A DNA stretch of 45,831 bases from Candidatus Kaiserbacteria bacterium RIFCSPHIGHO2_01_FULL_53_31 (GTDB taxonomy: Bacteria; Patescibacteriota; Minisyncoccia; Phycocordibacterales; Phycocordibacteraceae). The stretch lies in NCBI GenBank assembly GCA_001781095.1, contig MFKU01000004.1, positions 1-45,831 of the forward strand. Direction: 5' to 3'. Under the pieces are notes generated by a model that was given only the letters and a program-made list of their open reading frames with translations, had not been told where the DNA came from and ran no database searches. Position 1 is the first letter of the stretch. Every line of letters starts with the position of its first letter. A program made the position numbers and the translations under genes. Shown here one piece after another: positions 1 to 8,126 of this stretch.

Positions 1-268
1 GAAGTCATTACCTCACTTTGTTTTGGAAATAGGTGCGAGTTTGGTACAATACAGACACCAAAATAGGATTTCAGGGCGGCATTCTCTGTTCCTATCAACC
101 TAGAGCAGCGTTCTTGTGCGTTTCCCACCACATAGATTGACGTATACCAAGGAAAGGACGAATTTGAGCCATCGAATCTAGAGATTGCAGCATCTAAAGG
201 ATTTCTAGTGATTTTTGGATTGGTTCCAACCGAATCGCATACAAATACGAAAATATGATATGATGTCG
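1..268 (-). CDS. Partial ORF running off the window start, hypothetical protein (...VGTNPKITRNPLDAAISRFDGSNSSFPWYTSIYVVGNAQERCSRLIGTENAALKSYFGVCIVPNSHLFPKQSEVMT...)
   Basis: Manual reverse-strand translation shows one open frame across the region; start not identified; 5' end lies at a direct repeat. Confidence 0.4.
222..249. repeat. Left copy of direct repeat flanking hicBA (GGTTCCAACCGAATCGCATACAAATACG)
   Basis: Near-identical to GGTTCTAACCGAATCGCACAGAATACG at 825-851. Confidence 0.7.
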
Positions 269-273
269 ATCAT

Positions 274-582
274 ATGGTAAATACACCCACACAAGGTCGT
301 TTCCGCCACATTGTATTTCGTGATGGCGACACGTGGTACGCCGTTGCTTTAGAATTCAATATTATAGAGGCAAACGATGATCCAAAACTTGCATTCTTTA
401 ATCTTTTGCAGGCAGTGGGAGGTTACGTTCAATCAATGAAGAAGATAAGAGGTGCACAAGGATATCCAGCATTAAATCAGGAACCAGATTCTGAATATGA
501 AAATTTGTGGGTCAATCTTAATTCTCCAAAACCAATAAAGTCTCCGTACGAAATAAACATGTTTGGTTATTCAGCTGTTTAA
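274..582 (+). CDS. hicB: HicB-like antitoxin
   Basis: Partial HicB fold pattern (FRDGDTWYAVALEFNIIEANDDPKLAFFNLLQAVGGY), directly upstream of a HicA-like ORF with TAATG overlap. Confidence 0.7.
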   Translation: MVNTPTQGRFRHIVFRDGDTWYAVALEFNIIEANDDPKLAFFNLLQAVGGYVQSMKKIRGAQGYPALNQEPDSEYENLWVNLNSPKPIKSPYEINMFGYSAV

Positions 583-812
583 TGCCTGGAAGATTATTCA
601 ACTGGACATTTTCTGACGTCGAGTCCTTTTTAAAGGAGCATGGTTTTACCCTAAATTATACAAATGCTAGCCATTACTATTACATCGGCAGTTATGGTGG
701 CCAATTAAGGAATGTTTGTGTTCCGTTTCATGGAAGGGCAATAATCAAACCAAGAACCCTAAAAGGTATTATTCTTCAGTCAGGAATTCCACGAGGTGAA
801 TGGCTCAAGTGA
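582..812 (+). CDS. hicA: HicA-like mRNA interferase toxin
   Basis: LKEHGF...NASHYYYI...VCVPFHGRAIIKPRTLKGIILQSGI matches the HicA pattern (GSH...VPxH...I..GTL..Il.qagi). Confidence 0.8.
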   Translation: MPGRLFNWTFSDVESFLKEHGFTLNYTNASHYYYIGSYGGQLRNVCVPFHGRAIIKPRTLKGIILQSGIPRGEWLK

Positions 813-824
813 TAAAACTCTGGC

Positions 825-851
825 GGTTCTAACCGAATCGCACAGAATACG
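825..851. repeat. Right copy of direct repeat flanking hicBA
   Basis: See 222-249. Confidence 0.7.
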
Positions 852-907
852 TCCTTTTGCGTTTAAGAATGAAGATGCTGAACAGGATGAATTACCCTTG
901 TGCTAGT

Positions 908-1513
908 ATGAAATCCATGAAAAACAACCGAGGATTTATTGCGCCTCTACTCATTGCAATCATCGCCATATTGCTGGCCGGTGGCTATGTGTATACACAG
1001 AATCAGCAACCAGCACAACCTGTAAACTCTGGCGCGCAAGCAATATCCACAACGACTCCCGTACCTGCGTCATCATCGTCCAAAACGTCCCATGGCGATC
1101 TGGTTATCGCCTCTGACTCTGAAGTCCAGTTCTTAGTAACTGATCCACAAGGACGACGATCGGGGTTTGATCCCAAAACGGGCAAAATTCTTAGCGAGAT
1201 TTTAGGTGCTTCGTATGGTGGCCAGAGAGTCATAGAAAACTGGGATTACCAAAACTCGAAACCAATAGATCCAAACAAGAGTACCGACGGATATTCTGTT
1301 GACTACAGATTTGAATATGAACAGCAGCCGTTAAATGGAACTTACGTAGTAACCTTTTTTGGATCCGCAACGAACTCCTATCACCAGTACTTTTATTCTT
1401 ACGATCAGAATCAACACTTATCGAAAGTGGTTCGAGACGCTTCTAGCACTCAGAAATTAAAGGTCCAGTATTCGGACGATCTTGGAAGCGAAATACAAGT
1501 AACGATTATATAA
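908..1513 (+). CDS. Membrane-anchored hypothetical protein (single N-terminal TM, extracytoplasmic C-terminus)
   Basis: N-terminus NNRGFIAPLLIAIIAILLAGGYVYTQNQQ is paralogous to ORFs at 27814 and 28580; likely start is the internal ATG at 908. Confidence 0.7.
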   Translation: MKSMKNNRGFIAPLLIAIIAILLAGGYVYTQNQQPAQPVNSGAQAISTTTPVPASSSSKTSHGDLVIASDSEVQFLVTDPQGRRSGFDPKTGKILSEILGASYGGQRVIENWDYQNSKPIDPNKSTDGYSVDYRFEYEQQPLNGTYVVTFFGSATNSYHQYFYSYDQNQHLSKVVRDASSTQKLKVQYSDDLGSEIQVTII

Positions 1514-1587
1514 TCAACCAGCAGGTTCTCACTTCGGACATTAATCGGCACAATTAAATAGTACGACGGTTCTGGTATTCTTAACGC

Positions 1588-2121
1588 ATGCTCTACACCG
1601 GTAAGGGGGATAGTGGAACGACCAAACTGTTTGGCTGCGATCAACAGAAGATTTCGAAATCTTCAGAAATTCCGGAAGCGCTCGGCGCGCTCGATGAATT
1701 GAATGCGTTTTTAGGATACGTAAAAGTGCGCGCTGCGGGAGAATCAAGAATTAAAGAAGCATTACATAACGTCCAAGAAAAGCTCTTTGTGATACAGGCT
1801 GAGATGGCGGGAGCAGATAAGCATTTTGCGGCAAGTGATATTGAAGCGGTTGAAAAAATCGTTAATGAGATCGAAAAAGAAATCCCGCCCATTACCAGCT
1901 TCTCGATCTCGGGCGGTACGGAACTCTCGGCCCTTCTTGATGTGGCTCGGACACTCGCGCGCCGCGCAGAGCGGCGCGTGATTGCTGTGGGGGAGACGAA
2001 CCTATGCATAATTCCAGATACTACTCGCTCGTATTTGAATCGACTGTCATCTCTCTTGTTTGCGCTCGCACGTCTCGCGAACTATCTCGCGGGCGTCGCA
2101 GAAGAAAATCCGAAATACTAA
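1588..2121 (+). CDS. Cob(I)yrinic acid a,c-diamide adenosyltransferase (PduO type)
   Basis: MLYTGKGDSGTTKLFG...EALGALDELNAFLG...GGTELSALLDVARTLARRAERR. Confidence 0.9.
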   Translation: MLYTGKGDSGTTKLFGCDQQKISKSSEIPEALGALDELNAFLGYVKVRAAGESRIKEALHNVQEKLFVIQAEMAGADKHFAASDIEAVEKIVNEIEKEIPPITSFSISGGTELSALLDVARTLARRAERRVIAVGETNLCIIPDTTRSYLNRLSSLLFALARLANYLAGVAEENPKY

Positions 2122-2163
2122 GGTTTTCTCTCCGTTTGTGGTATAAAAATCTAGTGCTCACAT

Positions 2164-2239
2164 GGCGGCTATGGTGTAACGGTTAACACTGGAGCTTGTG
2201 GAGCTCTCAATTCGAGTTCGATTCTCGATAGCCGCCCCA
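2164..2239 (+). tRNA. tRNA-His (GTG), encoded G-1:C73 pair and CCA
   Basis: 8-bp acceptor GGCGGCTA/TAGCCGCC, anticodon loop TTGTGGA closed by GGAGC/GCTCT, T arm TCGAG-TTCGATT-CTCGA, 3' CCA. Confidence 0.95.
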
Positions 2240-2256
2240 AAAATTCGAGCTTCACC

Positions 2257-2916
2257 GTGTGGTATCATTTTTTGATGAAAAGTCTGTTTTTCGGCATCTT
2301 CCTCATCATTCTCCTTGGCGTCAGCGGATTCGTCTATCGCAACGCCGTCGAATACCCGATACGGCCAATCGCGTGTCCGCTTGACGCGCAGGTTTGTCCG
2401 GACGGCACGACAGTAGCACGCATCGGGCCATCATGCACGTTCTCTCCCTGCCAGCCACCAAACGTATCACTCGCCGATGCCGGCATCGCCTTCGCGCTTC
2501 CTGTCGGTTTTTCCGTAACGACGCTCCCCGATGCAGCAAGCGTTGCTGCGTATGAGACGATCGTAGCGTCTTCGACAGAAAAAGGGAGTATTATCATGCG
2601 TCGATACGATATCAATGCGTCATCGACCGCGCTTGCGACTATCCAACAGACGGCCATTGGTGGCGCTTCTGGTCTACCCGTGCCGACGACCTCATTTTCT
2701 TCCACGGTGCTTGGCACGCACCGCTTCACGGTCGTCACCATTGAACGCTTTGAAGGAGTCGTGGACGTTGCCTATTATCTCGCGCGCGGTACAGACGTGC
2801 TGCGATTTGACGCGATTGATCGAGGTGCTGATTGGACCAACCCGAGCCTTGATATCTCGACACTCCAGACTCAGACAGCACTTCGCGAACTCCTCAGAAC
2901 CCTGCGCGCAGACTAG
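2257..2916 (+). CDS. Membrane-anchored/exported hypothetical protein with Kazal-like Cys motif
   Basis: N-terminal TM then CPLDAQVCPDGTTVARIGPSCTFSPC. Confidence 0.7.
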   Translation: MWYHFLMKSLFFGIFLIILLGVSGFVYRNAVEYPIRPIACPLDAQVCPDGTTVARIGPSCTFSPCQPPNVSLADAGIAFALPVGFSVTTLPDAASVAAYETIVASSTEKGSIIMRRYDINASSTALATIQQTAIGGASGLPVPTTSFSSTVLGTHRFTVVTIERFEGVVDVAYYLARGTDVLRFDAIDRGADWTNPSLDISTLQTQTALRELLRTLRAD

Positions 2917-2959
2917 CAAAATGGTATGATTAGGGTGAATTATTCGTCATAATCTCTAT

Positions 2960-3769
2960 ATGAACAACGACTTCATGCAGGAATTCTTTGGTAGCAGGGC
3001 TGCGCGTGCGGCCATCATGGGGGTCCTCATCGTTCTCGCGCTGTTCCTCGTCGCTTCGACGATACGCATCGCTGGCACTATCGGGCGCTCGACTATTCCA
3101 GCTACCGACGTTATCACCGTGACCGGTGACGGACAGGCGACGCTCCCGCCGGACGTCGCGCGCGTTTCTTTCACGGTTCAGAATACTGCTGCTGCGGTCG
3201 CTGATGCTCAAGCCGCGACGACCAAGCAGGCAAATGCCGCGATCGAATTCGTGAAAGGGCAGGGAGTTGTGGACAAGGACATCAAGACACTTGCCTACAC
3301 CATCACGCCGCAGTACTCGTATCCGAACCCGTGCCCGCCCGGCGCGCTCTGTCCAGCGTATAGGAGCTCCCCCAAGATTACTGGCTATGAGGTCTCGCAA
3401 TCTATCCAAGTAACCATGCGCGATCTCACGGCCGTTGGCAAGCTCTTGAGCGGGCTCGGGAAGCTCTCGGTGCAGAATGTGTCTGGCCCGGCATTCACGC
3501 TTGATGATGCGACCGCCGGTTATGATGCCGCGCGCGCTGACGCGATCAAGAAAGCCAAGGCACAGGCCGCGATGCTCGCAAAAGAGCTCGGTGTCTCGCT
3601 CGGTAAGATCGTGAACTTCAGCGAATCGTCAGGTGGGTATCCGTATCCTGTCGCGTACGGCATGGGCATGGGTGGTGCAGTGGAGTCAAAGGCCATTGCG
3701 ACACCGGACGTTCCTGCGGGCGAGAACACCTATAACGCAACCGTTTCTATCACCTACGAGATTCGTTAA
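2960..3769 (+). CDS. SIMPL domain (DUF541) protein
   Basis: VITVTGDGQATLPPDVARVSFTVQNTA...YEVSQSIQVTMRDL...ADAIKKAKAQAAMLAKELGVSLGKIVNFSE. Confidence 0.9.
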   Translation: MNNDFMQEFFGSRAARAAIMGVLIVLALFLVASTIRIAGTIGRSTIPATDVITVTGDGQATLPPDVARVSFTVQNTAAAVADAQAATTKQANAAIEFVKGQGVVDKDIKTLAYTITPQYSYPNPCPPGALCPAYRSSPKITGYEVSQSIQVTMRDLTAVGKLLSGLGKLSVQNVSGPAFTLDDATAGYDAARADAIKKAKAQAAMLAKELGVSLGKIVNFSESSGGYPYPVAYGMGMGGAVESKAIATPDVPAGENTYNATVSITYEIR

Positions 3770-3790
3770 TGAACGTAGCGGTTGGCGCAC

Positions 3791-3819
3791 TTGACGCGCG
3801 CACGGCCTTATACTATCCT
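3791..3819 (+). promoter_or_regulatory. Putative sigma70-type promoter (TTGACG-17-TATCCT) for the secE operon
   Basis: Hexamers and 17-bp spacing. Confidence 0.5.
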
Positions 3820-3828
3820 ACGAGCATT

Positions 3829-3851
3829 GAAGGCCCGCAGGGGCTTTTTTT
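3829..3851 (+). terminator. Terminator-like hairpin (AAGGCCC-GCA-GGGGCTTTTTTT), possible attenuator
   Basis: GC stem plus T-run directly after a putative promoter. Confidence 0.5.
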
Positions 3852-3853
3852 AT

Positions 3854-3879
3854 CCAGCACTCAAAGCTTTGAGTGCTGG
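3854..3879. repeat. Perfect palindrome CCAGCACTCAAAGCTTTGAGTGCTGG
   Basis: 13-bp perfect inverted arms; related hairpin at 44821-44847. Confidence 0.85.
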
Positions 3880-3905
3880 GTGAATTTACAAAATAGTTTT
3901 TCGCC

Positions 3906-4091
3906 ATGAACGCACTCATCACCTACTTGAAGAACGTTCGCCAGGAGTTCACCCATATTGTCTGGCCATCGCGCCATACGGCGATCGCGCATACGCTCGT
4001 TGTTGTCATTATTGCGATGATTATCACGGTCCTTGTCGGCGTACTCGACTACGTCTTTGGCGGTGTCGTGAGTCGCATCGTCGGCGGCTAA
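3906..4091 (+). CDS. secE: Preprotein translocase subunit SecE
   Basis: YLKNVRQEFTHIVWPSRHTAIAHTLVVVIIAMIITVLVGVLDYVFG, upstream of nusG. Confidence 0.9.
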   Translation: MNALITYLKNVRQEFTHIVWPSRHTAIAHTLVVVIIAMIITVLVGVLDYVFGGVVSRIVGG

Positions 4092-4101
4092 TTCATTACT
4101 T

Positions 4102-4743
4102 ATGAACGAGGTCAATCCACTTCATAGCGGAGAGGCAGATCTACCGGAGGAGCTCGGTATGGCGGACATAGCGCCCTCGGTACGCAAAGAAATCGTAGAC
4201 ACGACCGCCTATTCCAAAGAAGATGCGCGCTGGTATACCATCCATACCTATGCCGGCTACGAAAACGCTGTCGAGCGCAATCTGAAGCAGCGCATCGAAT
4301 CGCTCGGCATGGAGAATAAGATTTTCGACGTGGTTGTCCCGACCGAGAAGAAAATCCGTGTGAAGGGCGGCAAGCGCATTATTGAAGAAGAGAAAATCTA
4401 TCCGGGCTACATCCTCGTCCGCATGATCGTTGACGACGATTCATGGTTCGTCGTGCGCAATACGCCGCGCGTGACCGGTTTCGTCGGTTCGGGTAATACG
4501 CCGGTCCCGATGGAGGAGGCCGAGGTGGCAACGCTCATGAAGCGCATGACGGCAGAGGCGCCAAAGCATCGAATCGATCTTGTGAAGGATGATCCTATCG
4601 CTATCGTCGACGGCCCGTTCAAGGATCTTGAAGGCAAGGTGGGCGACATTGACGAGGATCGAGGGAAGGTGAAGGTCATGGTCTCGATGTTCGGGCGGGA
4701 AACGCCCGTCGAGCTCGATTTTTTGCAAATCAGAAAACTGTAG
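4102..4743 (+). CDS. nusG: Transcription termination/antitermination factor NusG
   Basis: WYTIHTYAGYENAVERNLKQRI...YPGYILVRM...VTGFVG...VDGPFKDLEGKV. Confidence 0.97.
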   Translation: MNEVNPLHSGEADLPEELGMADIAPSVRKEIVDTTAYSKEDARWYTIHTYAGYENAVERNLKQRIESLGMENKIFDVVVPTEKKIRVKGGKRIIEEEKIYPGYILVRMIVDDDSWFVVRNTPRVTGFVGSGNTPVPMEEAEVATLMKRMTAEAPKHRIDLVKDDPIAIVDGPFKDLEGKVGDIDEDRGKVKVMVSMFGRETPVELDFLQIRKL

Positions 4744-4769
4744 CTCGTACTCGAGTGTAGAGTTTTCTG

Positions 4770-4786
4770 ACCCGCCAAGATTTTTC
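4770..4786. repeat. Left arm of inverted repeat flanking the GIY-YIG ORF (ACCCGCCAAGATTTTTC)
   Basis: Reverse complement matches 16/17 at 5039-5055. Confidence 0.7.
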
Positions 4787-4787
4787 T

Positions 4788-5057
4788 ATGCATGGCGTCT
4801 ATGTATTACAGAGCCGAACAGACGGTCGCTTGTATATAGGCTACTCTCGTGATATAAAGCATCGACTTGAGCAACATAACGCAGGCAAGGTCTCGGCGAC
4901 GAGAAAACGAGTGCCGTTCGCACTTATCTACTGCGAGCTGTTTTGCAATCAAGCCGACGCCATGCGACGCGAGTTATATCTCAAAACGGGGTGGGGTCGC
5001 AAGTATCTTAACCGAACACTTACCGAGACTTTTAAAATGAAAAATCTAGGCGGGTAA
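4788..5057 (+). CDS. GIY-YIG nuclease family protein
   Basis: [48 protein letters not shown]...[13 protein letters not shown]. Confidence 0.9.
   Translation: MHGVYVLQSRTDGRLYIGYSRDIKHRLEQHNAGKVSATRKRVPFALIYCELFCNQADAMRRELYLKTGWGRKYLNRTLTETFKMKNLGG
5039..5055. repeat. Right arm of inverted repeat (GAAAAATCTAGGCGGGT)
   Basis: See 4770-4786. Confidence 0.7.
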
Positions 5058-5094
5058 GAATTTTCTAATTCGCTTCGCTTATAACAAAATTCTT

Positions 5095-5514
5095 ATGGCA
5101 ACTATAGTTAAGAAAATTAAACTTCAGATCCCGGGAGGGCAGGCGACACCTGCGCCGCCCGTCGGTACGGCACTCGGCCCTGCGGGTGTGAACATTGGCC
5201 AGTTCGTGACCCAATTCAACGAAGCGACCAAGGATAAGCGCGGCACGATTATTCCGGTCGAGCTCTCGGTCTTCGACGACCGCTCGTTCACCTTCATCAT
5301 GAAGAATCCGCCGGCTTCGCGGCTGATCCTGAAGGCGCTTGGCATCGAGAAAGGCTCGGCGAAGGCACGCGAGCAGAAAGTGGGTACGATTACGAAGGCG
5401 CAGGTCGCAGAAATCGTTAAAGAGAAAATGCCGGACCTGAACGCAGTTTCTCCCGAGGCCGCTGCGCGTACTATCGAGGGCACAGCACGCTCAATGGGCA
5501 TTGATGTGAAGTAA
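5095..5514 (+). CDS. rplK: 50S ribosomal protein L11
   Basis: [36 protein letters not shown]. Confidence 0.98.
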   Translation: MATIVKKIKLQIPGGQATPAPPVGTALGPAGVNIGQFVTQFNEATKDKRGTIIPVELSVFDDRSFTFIMKNPPASRLILKALGIEKGSAKAREQKVGTITKAQVAEIVKEKMPDLNAVSPEAAARTIEGTARSMGIDVK

Positions 5515-5535
5515 GCGCAAGAATCGTACAAAAGA

Positions 5536-5565
5536 AAAACGGCGGCCCTCAAGGGTCGCCGTTTT
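5536..5565. terminator. Bidirectional intrinsic terminator
   Basis: AAAACGGCGGCCCTCAAGGGTCGCCGTTTT. Confidence 0.85.
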
Positions 5566-6112
5566 GCATTTCGAGAGGACACTTGCCGCATACGGCAGTG
5601 CTACCATCAGAGAACCGCATGCGCTTAAAGAGCTGGTAGGTCGTCTCCCAAGCGTCAGCAGGGTGGCATTTTTTCTGCGGAGGACGGCCTTCTCGCCAAC
5701 GGACATCACGCCAACCTTGATCAAAGACGAGAGCTTCCGTATCCGCAGGATTCACTCCATGAACCGTGACGACATGGACATGCCTGGCCTCCGACAACAA
5801 GTCGCTATATGCCGCGAGACCAGCTATGACGAGAAGTTGTTCCTCGCGAGTAGCTACAAACTGTAGTAAATCATTTGACGGTACGCTGACGATACCCGGA
5901 AGAGTGTGCGCCAACTGTTTGTGTAGCGGTTCCTCCATGACCAGTACTGCCTTCGCACTTAAGTCACGAAGCCGCTGTACAACGCTCGGCAATTGAACCA
6001 ACAGGTCATGAACCAGGATGTTATCTTGCGTCATCATTACGAATAGCCCTACGCAGTCAGACATAGATCTCCCTCCCGTTGCATTCTCGCCCACACACCC
6101 CAGCGGAGTCAA
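5549..6112 (-). CDS. Hypothetical protein
   Basis: Long ORF, same strand as folA; start uncertain (internal MTQDNILVHDL possible). Confidence 0.5.
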   Translation of the reverse strand: MTPLGCVGENATGGRSMSDCVGLFVMMTQDNILVHDLLVQLPSVVQRLRDLSAKAVLVMEEPLHKQLAHTLPGIVSVPSNDLLQFVATREEQLLVIAGLAAYSDLLSEARHVHVVTVHGVNPADTEALVFDQGWRDVRWREGRPPQKKCHPADAWETTYQLFKRMRFSDGSTAVCGKCPLEMQNGDP

Positions 6113-6121
6113 ATGTGAGGA

Positions 6122-6619
6122 TTATTTTCGAGTAAATGTTACGAAACGATGAGGAGGAATTCCCGTGCCTTCGTGCTCTTCGCTGGCGATGAATCGGTCT
6201 TCATAAGGAGGGAAGTAGACGTCAGCCTCGGTTTCGGCATCTACGAGGGTCAAGTAAAGACGGTCGGCCGACGGCAACGCTTGCTCGTAGAGTTCAGCGC
6301 CTCCGATGATGAAGGTCTCGTCAGAACCTTCCGCGCGCGCCGTTGCGGCGCGCGCGTCCGGAAATGAATTAACTGCGATCGCGTCTGTTGCATTGTAGTC
6401 TTTCTGCCGCGTAACTATGATGTTCGTGCGTCCGGGGAGCGGTCGAAACTTCCCAGGTATTGATTCCCACGTTTTGCGGCCCATGATGACCGGGTGCCCC
6501 ATCGTGAGCTCTTTAAATCGCTTCATATCATCAGGCAAATGCCAGAGCAGTTGGCCATCTTTCCCCAGTTCTCCATTCTTCCCGACGACTGCGATAACAC
6601 TAATGTCCGGTTTCGTCAT
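6122..6619 (-). CDS. folA: Dihydrofolate reductase
   Basis: ISVIAVVGKNGELGKDGQLLWHLPDDMKRFKELTMGHPVIMGRKTWESIP...RTNIIVTR...FIIGGAELYEQAL. Confidence 0.97.
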   Translation of the reverse strand: MTKPDISVIAVVGKNGELGKDGQLLWHLPDDMKRFKELTMGHPVIMGRKTWESIPGKFRPLPGRTNIIVTRQKDYNATDAIAVNSFPDARAATARAEGSDETFIIGGAELYEQALPSADRLYLTLVDAETEADVYFPPYEDRFIASEEHEGTGIPPHRFVTFTRK

Positions 6620-6700
6620 GCGTATGATTATGTCAGAAAATATTCGTTTGCAAAGGGGAAAAGACCATGCTTACATTGTCTTATGCAAAGGCCAAATCAA

Positions 6701-7297
6701 GTGAAGATAAAAAATATTCTTTCTGCCGGCGTTAATCTCAAAGATCGTTTCATTCCAAATCTTGCGGAATTAAGACGAATTACGGATGATCTGAAACGGA
6801 TGGGCTACCGTATCGTGCTGACCCAAGGTGTCTACGACATGATTCACGAGGGTCATGCCAAGTATCTTGAAAAGGCACTTTCGTACGGGGATATCCTTGT
6901 GGTCGGTGTAGACTCGGACGAACTCACGCGTTTACGGAAGGGGCCAAATCGCCCAATCGTCCCACAGAAAGAACGCCTTCAAATGCTCGCGCACCTACGT
7001 CATGTCAGTATTTTGACCGTACGCGAAGCGAAACATGGTCTTGGAAAACTTATTGAAACAGTACGGCCAGACGTGCTCGTTACTTCTTTCTCGACCACTG
7101 ATTTTGGGACAAAAGAAATCGCCGTGTATAAAAAAGTGTGCGGCAAGATCGTAACTCTTCCCCCGCAAGCGGCTACTTCCACGACTGCACGCGTACGTTC
7201 CTTAACTATTAGTGGTGCCGACGAACTTGCTAGAGAAATCATACAGGGTGTGCCAATTGCAGTTAAGCATGCACTCAAAAGATTCCGTAGCAAATAA
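6701..7297 (+). CDS. Cytidylyltransferase-like (HxGH) nucleotidyltransferase
   Basis: LTQGVYDMIHEGHAKYLEKALSYGDILVVGVDSD; GTG start at 6701 preferred over the upstream extension antisense to folA. Confidence 0.8.
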   Translation: MKIKNILSAGVNLKDRFIPNLAELRRITDDLKRMGYRIVLTQGVYDMIHEGHAKYLEKALSYGDILVVGVDSDELTRLRKGPNRPIVPQKERLQMLAHLRHVSILTVREAKHGLGKLIETVRPDVLVTSFSTTDFGTKEIAVYKKVCGKIVTLPPQAATSTTARVRSLTISGADELAREIIQGVPIAVKHALKRFRSK

Positions 7298-8126
7298 AGC
7301 TGTCGTTGCGTATGTACCCGCGCTCCATGCGGGCTATCTGTCATTTTTCAAGAAGTACGCAGACTGCGACTTCTTTGTGCTGGGCACTTCACTCATCAAC
7401 ATAACGCCGCGCATGGAAAGAGACATACGCTCACTCACTCCCGAACAAGCATGCGACGCAATACGCGGACTGAATATTTTTCCCTCAGTCACGGTTCTTG
7501 AACAACGAGATGTTAAACAACTGCGTGCTCGATATTCGCAGATCATCCTGCCAGACGAAGACGTGTCGCGGAATTTTGCAAAAAAACTCCTTCAGCGCCG
7601 CAAGGTTACCTTTGAGACCGTGTTTCTAAGGTGGGATAAAATAATTTCAACAACAGAATTCCAGATCCCTCCAGATCGGACAGTATCAATAAAAAGCGCA
7701 GATCTGAAATTATTGCGAGAAGCGTCACACGAGGCAGTGCAGAGTCCTGATTGGTGGCGTCAAATCGGTGCTGTCCTCGTGAAAGGAAAGAAAGTGCAGA
7801 TTCGCGCATATAATCGCCACTTTCCTAATGCGGGAACACCTGCAACTATGGGAGATCCGCGCTCGAATTTCGATTATGGCGAGCAGCCAGAGATTTATCT
7901 CTCCATTCACGCCGAAGCAGATGTTGTTGCGCAGGCAGCAAAAGCAGGTATCTCAACAAAAAATGCAGAAGTATATGTAACGACATTCCCGTGTCCGAAC
8001 TGCGCACATCTCCTCGTGCGTGCAGGCATCAAGCGACTCTATTATGCTCAAGGCTATTCTAAACTTGACGCCGAAGAGATATTGAAAAAGGCTGGCGTTC
8101 AAATTGTGCTCGTCAAAACGAAATAA
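7269..8126 (+). CDS. dCMP/cytidine deaminase-like zinc hydrolase with uncharacterised N-terminal domain
   Basis: C-terminal HAEADVV...TTFPCPNCAHLLVRAGIKRLYY; ~150 aa N-terminal extension with weak NTase-like motif ALHAGYLSFFKKYADCDFFVLG. Confidence 0.8.
   Translation: MHSKDSVANKAVVAYVPALHAGYLSFFKKYADCDFFVLGTSLINITPRMERDIRSLTPEQACDAIRGLNIFPSVTVLEQRDVKQLRARYSQIILPDEDVSRNFAKKLLQRRKVTFETVFLRWDKIISTTEFQIPPDRTVSIKSADLKLLREASHEAVQSPDWWRQIGAVLVKGKKVQIRAYNRHFPNAGTPATMGDPRSNFDYGEQPEIYLSIHAEADVVAQAAKAGISTKNAEVYVTTFPCPNCAHLLVRAGIKRLYYAQGYSKLDAEEILKKAGVQIVLVKTK

Noticed and set aside
1003-1233. Numerous antisense/shifted ORFs in the track (e.g. 1003-1233 -, 2334-2741 -, 16411-16722 -, 36701-37363 -)
   Set aside because: Lie inside well-supported genes on the other strand or frame, with low-complexity Arg/Ser-rich products and no recognisable motifs.
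6494-6700. N-terminal extension of the nucleotidyltransferase ORF
   Set aside because: Antisense to the folA start; the GTG at 6701 gives a normal-length family protein.
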